Of a DNA stretch of 50,904 nucleotides, positions 1-7,030 are shown one piece after another (the stretch's first letter is position 1; each line of letters begins with the position of its first letter). The notes beneath the pieces were generated by a model. That model was given only the letters and a program-made list of their open reading frames with translations, was not told the DNA's origin and did no database searches. The DNA comes from an uncultured Granulosicoccaceae bacterium (GTDB lineage Bacteria > Pseudomonadota > Gammaproteobacteria > Granulosicoccales > Granulosicoccaceae): positions 1 to 50,904 of the forward strand of contig CALLOA010000014.1 of assembly GCA_938005265.1 (NCBI GenBank), given 5' to 3'. The translations under genes were made by a program, and so were the position numbers.

Positions 1-934
1 ATGCCTTCCATACTCGTACCTCCTCGTCGTAAGGGTCGTAAGTGTCAATTTCTTCCGGCAGGATTGCGCGGATGGCAACTTCTTCGGAAGCCATTGCGAT
101 CAAATCATCGGATTCATACAGCACCAAAGGCTTGGCGGCCATTGTGTCTTTGGCCATGCCCAACTGATCTTGTGTCGCAACCAGATAGGTAAATACACCG
201 TCAATCTCTTCAATAGACGAGGAAAGACTGTCTTCCAGCGACATACCGTTGGCCAGATTGTCAGCGGTGTAAACGGCCAGCAATTCACTATCACAGTTAG
301 ACATGAAACGGTGGCCCTTACGCTCCATCTCACGGCGCATCAGCCAGTAGTTGGTTATCTGGCCGTTGTGTACAACAGCAACATCGTTGTAAGGGAATGC
401 CCAGTATGGGTGTGCTGAGCGAATATCAACGTCCGACTCGGTTGCCATGCGCGTGTGGCCAATTCCATGAGTACCCTGGAAGTTGCCCAGTTGATACTGG
501 TCGGAAACCACCGTCGCATCACCCAGGTCCTTGATCAATTCCAAAGCATTGCCAAGAGACAGTATTTCAGTTCCTTCAACATCTTCTACATACCGCGCCA
601 GAGCCTCGGTATCACCATCATGGCTGATGACATAGCGACGCGCATACGGCGTGACGGTTGCTTTGTCTTTGATCTTTGCATTGTGTTCTTTCAGGCGCTT
701 TTCTACTTCCTCGATGCGCGCTTCTATTTTATCGTTCATATCGTAGCCGGAGTCCATATCTTCCGCTTCGGCAACCTTGAAGCGCATGACATAGTCGCCC
801 GCATTGGGCTCTCCGTATATTGCAAAACCGGTCGAGTCCGGCCCCCGATGCTTCAGTGCTTGCAGCATGGAGGTAACTTCCGAACCGACGTTGGAACTCT
901 TGCCTCGATGTATGAGGCCGGCAATTCCACACAT
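1..934 (-). CDS. Class II glutamine amidotransferase, GlxB-like (3' end missing)
   Basis: Reading leftward from the ATG at 934, the product begins MCGIAGLIHRGKSSN, so Cys2 would be the N-terminal nucleophile of an Ntn-type (class II) glutaminase that releases ammonia from glutamine. Further on come KHRGPDSTGF, the GTHGIGHTRMATES block and VVHNGQITNY, all typical of GlxB/PurF-like amidotransferase domains. The frame stays open to base 1, so at least 310 residues are present and the C-terminus is lost at the edge. A GGAG stretch 8 bases before the ATG supports the start. It lies about 150 bp downstream of a glutamine-synthetase-family gene on the same strand. In the families I know, this pairing occurs in glxBCD/glnT-type clusters and in N-methylglutamate synthase (mgsABC) operons; which applies depends on genes left of the window. 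Confidence 0.9.
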   Translation of the reverse strand, partial: MCGIAGLIHRGKSSNVGSEVTSMLQALKHRGPDSTGFAIYGEPNAGDYVMRFKVAEAEDMDSGYDMNDKIEARIEEVEKRLKEHNAKIKDKATVTPYARRYVISHDGDTEALARYVEDVEGTEILSLGNALELIKDLGDATVVSDQYQLGNFQGTHGIGHTRMATESDVDIRSAHPYWAFPYNDVAVVHNGQITNYWLMRREMERKGHRFMSNCDSELLAVYTADNLANGMSLEDSLSSSIEEIDGVFTYLVATQDQLGMAKDTMAAKPLVLYESDDLIAMASEEVAIRAILPEEIDTYDPYDEEVRVWKA

Positions 935-1085
935 GGGATTTACTCCAGAAAAAGGTTGTCATTGCCCGCAACAAAATTTGCTGCTGCGTGCCTTGATCAA
1001 CAAGTGATTAAAAATTGGGCTGATAAAAGCAGCCGCACTCAACGTACGGCTGCTGCGGAAAGTATTATTCCTGTTATTACCGCGA

Positions 1086-2567
1086 CTAGGGCAGGCAATC
1101 CATATAGGTATCCTGATCCCAATCCGTGACGGTGTGCATGAAACGCTCCCACTCGTCAGTTTTGTACTCGTGATACAAGCGATACATTTCGCCTGGCATA
1201 GCCGATTGAACGACCTTGTCTTTCTTTAAGGCTTCTAAAGATTCACCAAGACTCATTGGCAACTTCTTAACCTTCTTACCAGCTTCCATGGCTTCGTAAA
1301 TATTACGTTCTTCCGGTGGTCCTGGATCCAATTTGTTTTTGATCCCGTCGTCGCAAGACATGAGTATGCCTGCGCCCATCAAGTACGGGTTTACCATTGA
1401 ATCCACCGAACGATATTCAAAGCGGCCAGGAGCTGAAATACGCAGACCGGTTGTTCTGTTCTGGAAACCCCAATCAGCAAAAATCGGCGCCCAGAAACCG
1501 GTGTCCCACAAACGGCGATAAGAATTAACGGTAGATGAACCGATGGAAGTAAGCGCAGCGAGGTGTTTAACAATACCTCCAATGGCTTGAAGCCCGACCT
1601 TGCCCGGAAGTTGTTTATCTTTCGTATCAGGCATGAAATGGTTTTTTCCACCTTCCATATACATAAAATTTTCCTTCGCACCCGGTAATTTCTTAGGATC
1701 ATTGCCGGTCGGGTGCAGCTTTTCTTTACCCCCTGTCCACAACGATATATTGTGGTGACAACCTGATGCCGACACGCCCATAAAAGGCTTCGTCATAAAA
1801 CAGGCAATCAAGTTGAATTCACGAGCCACTTGCGCACAGATTTGCCGGTAGGTAGTCAACCTGTCCGCATTTCGCAATACATCATCGTATTGCCAATTCA
1901 ATTCAAGCTGGCCCGGAGCGTCTTCGTGATCGCCCTGAATCATATCCAGCCCCATTGCACGACTGTATTCTATGACCTTCATGTAGACGGGACGCAGACT
2001 TTCAAACTGATCAATGTGGTAGCAGTAGGGATTGGAGTAACCACCATCTGGCTTACCATCCTCACCTCTTTTAAGCCACATCATTTCCGGCTCGGTACCA
2101 CAACGTAATTGCAGGCCCTTGTGGTCTTTCTGGAATTGCTCATGAAGACGTCGTAGATTGCCACGACTGTCTGATGTCAGAAATGCACCCGGATCTTCTT
2201 TTTCCTCACGGTTGCGGAACAGGGTGCAATAGAAACGACCCACTCGTTTGTCCCACGGCAATTGGCAAAACGTTTCCGGCTCAGGAATACCGACCAACTC
2301 GGCAGCTTCCGGCCCATAGCCCATGTATTCGCCATGGCGATTGGTAAACAGATTTACGGTCGCTCCATAGACAAGCTGGAAACCTTTGGAAGCAACGGAT
2401 TCCCAGTGGTCAGCCGGTATGCCCTTGCCACAGATTCTTCCGGTCACGGATACGAACTGCATGTAGAGATACTCAATACCCAGTTCATCGATGCGCTTTC
2501 GGACTTCTTTTATCTTTGCATCACGGCCAGCTGCGCTGACAAATTTCTCTAGATCGGTTTTTGCCAC
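1086..2567 (-). CDS. Glutamine synthetase family protein (GlnT/type III-like ligase)
   Basis: The 493-residue product carries a glutamine synthetase beta-grasp domain (about 20-110) and catalytic barrel. Recognisable pieces are GTEPEMMW (metal-binding glutamate region), GDHEDAPGQLELNW, the ATP-site SASGCHHNISLW and the C-terminal RISAPGRFEYRSVDS with its catalytic arginines. It should ligate ammonia or an amine to glutamate using ATP. The start codon is GTG, preceded 7 bases away by a strong GAGGAG (complement of 2575-2580). At 493 residues it is longer than many GlnT or gamma-glutamylmethylamide synthetases (about 430-450), so a substrate other than ammonia is possible. A GATase II gene follows on the same strand and a FadR-type regulator diverges from it, suggesting a regulated amine or nitrogen assimilation unit. 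The family is certain; the substrate is not. Confidence 0.92.
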   Translation of the reverse strand: MAKTDLEKFVSAAGRDAKIKEVRKRIDELGIEYLYMQFVSVTGRICGKGIPADHWESVASKGFQLVYGATVNLFTNRHGEYMGYGPEAAELVGIPEPETFCQLPWDKRVGRFYCTLFRNREEKEDPGAFLTSDSRGNLRRLHEQFQKDHKGLQLRCGTEPEMMWLKRGEDGKPDGGYSNPYCYHIDQFESLRPVYMKVIEYSRAMGLDMIQGDHEDAPGQLELNWQYDDVLRNADRLTTYRQICAQVAREFNLIACFMTKPFMGVSASGCHHNISLWTGGKEKLHPTGNDPKKLPGAKENFMYMEGGKNHFMPDTKDKQLPGKVGLQAIGGIVKHLAALTSIGSSTVNSYRRLWDTGFWAPIFADWGFQNRTTGLRISAPGRFEYRSVDSMVNPYLMGAGILMSCDDGIKNKLDPGPPEERNIYEAMEAGKKVKKLPMSLGESLEALKKDKVVQSAMPGEMYRLYHEYKTDEWERFMHTVTDWDQDTYMDCLP

Positions 2568-3080
2568 AGATTATCTCCTCAGACGTTGTGGTTACTGATT
2601 GGGTTTTATTTATGCTTATCCTGCGTTCTTTTATTACCGCTAACTATTTATTTCCGCGATGGTCGTTGCCAATCGCTGTTATTTTCCGGTAGAACCAAAA
2701 ATGAACCAATTAATAAACCAATATCAAACCATTATACAAATTGGTCTTACTGAACAATCTGGTTTACCACGCACCAAGAATGAAAATACCTGTTCCAAAT
2801 CTCAATGCAACAACTGCATTGTTAACGTGGTTTTCCAAGCGCAGTGCCTTGGCTGTGCCCTAATACCGATGTTTTATTCTGTCATCTGAGAAAATCAGCA
2901 GAAAAAACTGAAGCTGATCGGAACACTGTTTTGTCAGATTTTCGAATATTGAGATTACCGTCCGCAGTTTCATTTGCAACCATTTTGCCTTATTGGTACA
3001 TTAATGGACTATGTTTGGTGCAAGCTACCATTCTGCATCAAGTCATCAACACCAGTATCAATGAACAGTGTTAGGCAACC
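2568..3080. promoter_or_regulatory. Divergent control region with ACCAAT/ATTGGT half-sites
   Basis: This 513-bp AT-rich, gene-free stretch separates the glutamine synthetase (minus) from the GntR regulator (plus). It contains AACCAATT at 2704-2711 and its inverse AATTGGT at 2739-2745, plus ATTGGTAC around 2992-2999. Known FadR-subfamily operators such as PdhR sites use ATTGGT/ACCAAT half-sites, so these are candidate operators for the neighbouring regulator. The spacing between the first pair (about 27 bp) is wider than one dimer site, so this stays a suggestion. Confidence 0.35.
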
Positions 3081-3746
3081 ATGAACAAGAATCACGTATT
3101 CCTGATGCTACGAAAGGGTATCACTGAAGGCAATTATCTGAACGGGGAACGGCTACCACCAGAACGTGATCTGGCAGATCGCTTCGGCGTTGCCAGAGGA
3201 ACCTTGCGCGAAGGCTTGCGCGAACTGGAAGGAGCCGGATATGTGGAGCGCCGCCAGGGAAGCGGAACTTACGTGACCTACGGTGCTGAAGAAAGTAATC
3301 CGTCTATTCTGGAAGAAGTCAGCCCTTTGGAGCTGGTTGATTCACGTTTGGCAGTGGAGCCACATATTTGCCGCAAGGCTGTATTGCATGCTACCGAAGT
3401 TGATTTCCGGCGCTTTGAGAGGATGCTGCAAACCATGGAACGCGCGGTCAATGATCCGATAGCATTCAGCGAAGCCGATACCAATTTTCACCAGGCACTG
3501 GCAGAATTATCCGGCAACAGAATGATGTTATGGCTGGTCAACAGCATGTCCGGTGCGCGCGCTCATGCACAATGGTCAAGAGTGCGATCAATCACTCTGA
3601 CGCCTGGCATCATATCGGTGTACAACCAGCAACATCGAGCCATTATCGATGCGGTTAAGTCGCGCGAACCCGAAGCAGCCGCGGCCTGGATGAAAAAACA
3701 CATTGTGACTGCAAGGGAATCCCTGCAGCGGGTTGCTGAAGTCTAA
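3081..3746 (+). CDS. GntR-family transcriptional regulator, FadR/FCD subfamily
   Basis: The 221-residue protein has an N-terminal winged helix-turn-helix: GERLPPERDLADRFGVARGT, then LREGLRELEGAGYVERRQGSGTYV at about 22-67. An all-helical FCD ligand domain (about 85-215) follows, with the metal/ligand-type FHQALAELSGN and QQHRAIIDAV signatures. FCD regulators are usually repressors released by small organic acids. It is transcribed away from the glutamine synthetase gene across a 513-bp region, so that gene, the amidotransferase after it and the regulator itself are the obvious targets. The ATG start is the first in frame and keeps a normal-length wHTH. The family is clear; the effector is unknown. 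Confidence 0.92.
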   Translation: MNKNHVFLMLRKGITEGNYLNGERLPPERDLADRFGVARGTLREGLRELEGAGYVERRQGSGTYVTYGAEESNPSILEEVSPLELVDSRLAVEPHICRKAVLHATEVDFRRFERMLQTMERAVNDPIAFSEADTNFHQALAELSGNRMMLWLVNSMSGARAHAQWSRVRSITLTPGIISVYNQQHRAIIDAVKSREPEAAAAWMKKHIVTARESLQRVAEV

Positions 3747-3761
3747 ACGGCCAGGTTTAGA
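3742..3761 (+). terminator. Short inverted repeat over the stop codon of the GntR gene
   Basis: TCTAAAC (3742-3748) and GTTTAGA (3755-3761) form a perfect 7-bp stem with loop GGCCAG; the stem includes the TAA stop at 3744-3746. It lies in the 52-bp gap between convergent genes. There is no clear T-run after it, so a terminator role is tentative. Confidence 0.3.
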
Positions 3762-3798
3762 AATGGCCGAAGTTTAAAACACAAATATTCCAGACGCG

Positions 3799-4518
3799 TC
3801 AGACAACAACAGCCGCTGTCTGCAACCAGTTGATATAGACGCGTTCAGTCATCGACTGAAACGAATTTATGTTTGCGTCGCAGGCTTTCTCAAGCACTGA
3901 TGGCCCCTCTTTTCCCAAGGCGGCTTGCAGCGCCTCACGGTATTCCGGAATGGCCGCCCAATTGGGCACGGTATCGCTTTCAACCTCCAGATGAAATTGA
4001 ACCGAATAGGCTCGCGGCCCCCATTGCATTGCCTGCACGGCACAATCGGGTGATGTCGCCAGTACACGGGCATTGGCTGGCAGTTCCTTCACTTCTGCAC
4101 TATGCCATTGCAGGGCTTTAAATACCTCAGGCATCCCATCCAGAAAAACGCCTTCTGTACCTAACTCGGTTAGTTGAATATCACAGACACCAATCTCGGG
4201 CTCACCTGGCCCTACCTTGCCACCCAGAGCATCTGCCAGTAGCTGATGCCCGAGACATAGCCCAAGATAAGACATACCACGATTTTCCACGGCATCTCGA
4301 ATTAGCGCTTTTTCAGCAACCAGCCAGGGATACTCATCTTCCTGCCATACATCCATGGGGCCGCCCAATACCCATAACCCTTCATAGTTGTCCAGCGAAG
4401 GAATTGCCTCACCGGCATGCAGGTTAATCGCATCCCAGTTGTGACCATCTTCATCTAACAACCTGCGAAACTCGCCAGGATGTTCAGCATCATGGTGTTG
4501 TAATACGAGAATATTCAA
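3799..4518 (-). CDS. Class I glutamine amidotransferase (GMP synthase GATase-like)
   Basis: The 239-residue protein is a stand-alone class I amidotransferase. The nucleophile elbow is YLGLCLGHQLLADALGG (Cys88), the oxyanion region is WVLGGPMDVWQEDEYPWL, and the His-Glu pair sits in QFHLEVESD. Such orphan proteins are often annotated as GMP synthase-like, but some hydrolyse gamma-glutamyl compounds, which would suit the glutamine/gamma-glutamyl genes nearby. The start is taken as TTG at 4518, because the family begins xxILVLQHxxxEHPGxF exactly there and no ATG is available nearby. It converges on the GntR gene. No partner synthetase domain is attached. Confidence 0.88.
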   Translation of the reverse strand: MNILVLQHHDAEHPGEFRRLLDEDGHNWDAINLHAGEAIPSLDNYEGLWVLGGPMDVWQEDEYPWLVAEKALIRDAVENRGMSYLGLCLGHQLLADALGGKVGPGEPEIGVCDIQLTELGTEGVFLDGMPEVFKALQWHSAEVKELPANARVLATSPDCAVQAMQWGPRAYSVQFHLEVESDTVPNWAAIPEYREALQAALGKEGPSVLEKACDANINSFQSMTERVYINWLQTAAVVV

Positions 4519-4626
4519 CGTTGGCTCAGCTTTTTTGTGTTTCGAATATAGTAACAGCGAACGCCAAGTTTCAAAACCATAGAACTATCCGCACTGAATG
4601 TGGGATGCACAATCCGATATCCTGAC

Positions 4627-4652
4627 GATTCCAGGACGAGATTCCAGGACGA
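4627..4652. repeat. 13-bp perfect tandem duplication
   Basis: GATTCCAGGACGA occurs twice back to back (4627-4639 and 4640-4652) with no mismatch, in non-coding sequence. Confidence 0.85.
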
Positions 4653-4682
4653 TAATTAAAGATACAAGAGTATGTATCAAAT

Positions 4683-4796
4683 ACTCCAGCTGCAGGACTG
4701 CGGCTGCCGTACTCGACCTGCCCGCATTGCGGTTCGGGCACCTTTCACAAGCACGGCTTGTTCCACCGTAAAGACACTGCCCGGCGCAACAGCTGA
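4683..4796 (+). pseudogene. Possible transposase relic (zinc-ribbon N-terminal fragment)
   Basis: On the plus strand one frame reads ...YSTCPHCGSGTFHKHGLFHR and soon stops with TGA at 4794-4796. CPxCGS followed by a basic, histidine-rich segment resembles the zinc-ribbon start of several IS transposases (IS1595-, ISL3- or IS1-like). There is no transposase body, no recognisable terminal inverted repeat and no start codon in a sensible place. If real, it is a decayed scrap. A chance reading frame is also possible. Confidence 0.25.
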
Positions 4797-4861
4797 ATAG
4801 ATACTTTCTTTTTTTCAACAGTTGCCAGGGACAGATTGGTTTAATTAAACTGGATCAGAGC

Positions 4862-6454
4862 TTAATCCCGTTGCTGCGAGACCTGAAGCGGATCAGCCGG
4901 CTTATCAGTCAGAAGTGACTTACCCTCTCGACTAAGAGGCTGACTCTCACATGCTACCAATCGCTCATAACTCTCGATTTCATTTACATCACCCTTTACA
5001 TATAGATCAGATTTCAAACGAGACAGTTTTCGCAGATGCAGAAGCTTGTACCATTGCGTTAGCTGCCGTTCAGCGGCTAACTGTTCAGCATAAAGACTTT
5101 GCAACTGATTCTGATTTTGCAGCAGTGACTGATAACGGGGTAAGGCAGACAACCAATCACTAATTTCCTGCAATAGTCCACTACTTGCCAATCTTGCATA
5201 GCCGTCTGTATACGGAGCCGCCAGAAATGGCCATTTTTCAATCGCCATTTTTTGCAAATCCCACGCATCCCAGTACTCGCTATCCCGCTGCTCAGATATT
5301 TTTTTCTCTATTGATGCAAGATTTTCGCGTTCCTTTTTGAGTTGCTTGCGAATCGCTCTGCCCGATGTATCCTCTCCATCAAGTCCCAGCCTGGTGGCCA
5401 GTGATTCAGCAATTACGCTATATTCATTAGCAGGCAATGAATCAGAAACTGGCAACCAGCGCTCGAGCCAGGGTTGCCATGAAATCAAAAAATCTTCACT
5501 GGTGGAACGTGACAGATCTGTACTGTGCGCATGTTGAAGCGTGTAAAGATGTGCATCACGCAAACCTGTATTTTCTGCACCATCAGCTCCCTCTGTATCT
5601 ACAACAGGCTCGGTCAATGATTCACCATCGCGAGTCAAGCCATCAAGAGCTGCAAAAAAGTAGGTGGTGTAGTCTCTGTAGTCACGGCTTTCAACGCTGG
5701 CCGAACAACCTTCGGCAAGGCGCCAGGCTGACTCCGCAGTAAAGCCACAACGGGTTGAATCGGCAAGCTCCAGACCACTACTGCTATTTTTGTAGGCCAA
5801 ACGATGAAATCCGCCAGAATAGCATTGTGTAAATACAAAACGTAGATCGGTTGATCGCTCTTCCAGCAAAGCATGGAATTCACGGGCCGTTACACTGGTA
5901 TTTTCCCAAAGCTTTAAGGTCACTTCATCCGGTTTATCCCTTGAAGGACCGCCGTGACCGTTGTAGATGAACAGTGGTGGTGATTCAGATACTGAATCAG
6001 TATCAGAGTCAGAATTAGCAGACAGTATTTCTGATAGAGCGGGTAAAAGAATGTCAGCGCGTGTTGTGCCGGCGTTTTCCGGTACCGTGTTATTGTAGTA
6101 CTGTGTTTTGGCTTCTTCGTAGTTTCGAAACACTCGGGCTAGTGCCTCATAAGGCACTCTACTTTTCGCATCTGCACCGTCATCAGCTTCAGTGACATCA
6201 CCCGCTATGCGATACACATCAAAGGCCTCATCACCCCCGTCAGTGAAGAATGTATGAACGGAAAGTCCTGCTCGTTGTAGCACCTGCTGAACCCACTTAA
6301 CATTCAGTTCAATCTGTGCCTGGGAGCCATGAAGGTCATACCCACCACCGGCAATTATTGCTGTATCAGCAAACGCGGTACCGAGATTTGTAGACGCCAC
6401 TAGAAAGAGCGCTGCCAGCTTTCTTGGCAGGAATGTTGAGTTGAACATATTCAT
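4862..6454 (-). CDS. Secreted caspase/legumain-like (clan CD) cysteine protease
   Basis: The 530-residue protein begins with a signal peptide (KLAALFLVASTNLGTAFA, cut near residue 29). It then has the caspase-haemoglobinase layout: TAIIAGGGYD at the first strand, catalytic His167 in FIYNGHGGP and nucleophile Cys211 in FVFTQCYSGGF, about 44 residues apart as in peptidase families C13/C14. After the catalytic domain (to about 340) comes an alpha-helical, charged region of about 170 residues, partly coiled-coil-like, with no family I recognise. It should act outside the cytoplasm. It ends a run of four same-strand genes with gaps of 24, 56 and 40 bp (transferase, carbamoyltransferase, membrane protein, this gene), so cotranscription is likely. 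The protease fold is well supported; the substrate is unknown, and cleavage after Asn/Asp/Arg cannot be chosen from sequence. Confidence 0.85.
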   Translation of the reverse strand: MNMFNSTFLPRKLAALFLVASTNLGTAFADTAIIAGGGYDLHGSQAQIELNVKWVQQVLQRAGLSVHTFFTDGGDEAFDVYRIAGDVTEADDGADAKSRVPYEALARVFRNYEEAKTQYYNNTVPENAGTTRADILLPALSEILSANSDSDTDSVSESPPLFIYNGHGGPSRDKPDEVTLKLWENTSVTAREFHALLEERSTDLRFVFTQCYSGGFHRLAYKNSSSGLELADSTRCGFTAESAWRLAEGCSASVESRDYRDYTTYFFAALDGLTRDGESLTEPVVDTEGADGAENTGLRDAHLYTLQHAHSTDLSRSTSEDFLISWQPWLERWLPVSDSLPANEYSVIAESLATRLGLDGEDTSGRAIRKQLKKERENLASIEKKISEQRDSEYWDAWDLQKMAIEKWPFLAAPYTDGYARLASSGLLQEISDWLSALPRYQSLLQNQNQLQSLYAEQLAAERQLTQWYKLLHLRKLSRLKSDLYVKGDVNEIESYERLVACESQPLSREGKSLLTDKPADPLQVSQQRD

Positions 6455-6494
6455 TGAACAAAACGTAGTTTCAAACTAATCATAAACAGTACAA

Positions 6495-6974
6495 TCACGC
6501 CATCCTGAACAACCACAAGAACAAGCGATAACCTGTGAAGAGACAAATTGCCGTTAACAAGACCGGCAAAAGAACCTGATTAGTGGACGAAAGCAAATAC
6601 ACGGTTAACGCTACACCTGACAGAATCCACAATAAGCCTGTATATTTTGGTTTTTTTAACTTATGTACCAGTATCCGATAGTCCGCCACAGCCAACAAAG
6701 CCAGTGGAACAGAAACTAATAAGGTATACAGATAAGCTTCTAAAAACTGTTGCAAGATCAAACGCCTGGGTTGTAAATGCCAGGCGTTCACGACAGATCC
6801 TTCACCAAATAGAGCCGAAAGAGAACCCGTTGTAATAACGAATACAGGCCAGCATAAGCCGGCAATAAAGAGGAACAGTAAAAACGTCCTGAACCGGAAC
6901 CGCCCAGGCTCCGTTTCACCGCCATCACCATTTTGAACGTGGCCCTTTGTAGCCAGATGTTCCAGATTATTCAT
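6495..6974 (-). CDS. Four-helix integral membrane protein of unknown function
   Basis: I do not recognise this 159-residue protein. It has a hydrophilic N-terminus of about 28 residues, then four hydrophobic segments near 29-52, 76-98, 111-130 and 132-153, with positive residues between helices 2 and 3 (HKLKKPKYTG). The ATG at 6974 is well placed. It sits between the NodU carbamoyltransferase (56 bp upstream) and the secreted caspase-like protease (40 bp downstream) on one strand. A role as membrane partner or anchor for that protease is a guess from position only. Confidence 0.7.
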   Translation of the reverse strand: MNNLEHLATKGHVQNGDGGETEPGRFRFRTFLLFLFIAGLCWPVFVITTGSLSALFGEGSVVNAWHLQPRRLILQQFLEAYLYTLLVSVPLALLAVADYRILVHKLKKPKYTGLLWILSGVALTVYLLSSTNQVLLPVLLTAICLFTGYRLFLWLFRMA

Positions 6975-7030
6975 TTCTTACGCTACGCGGCAATTGATGT
7001 TGTACTCGTTAAAGGAATCAACAACACAGT

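Larger units (their letters stand above)
4519..4861. other. Gene-poor stretch with a tandem repeat and possible IS relic
   Basis: These 343 bp separate the TTG start of the amidotransferase from the stop of the caspase-like gene. They hold a 13-bp tandem repeat and a short zinc-ribbon-like reading frame, listed separately. I see no convincing gene or promoter otherwise. Confidence 0.5.

Noticed and set aside
455-1129. A 224-residue plus-strand reading frame
   Set aside because: It is antisense to the class II amidotransferase and the end of the glutamine synthetase gene, both of which have full family motifs; the plus-strand product has none.
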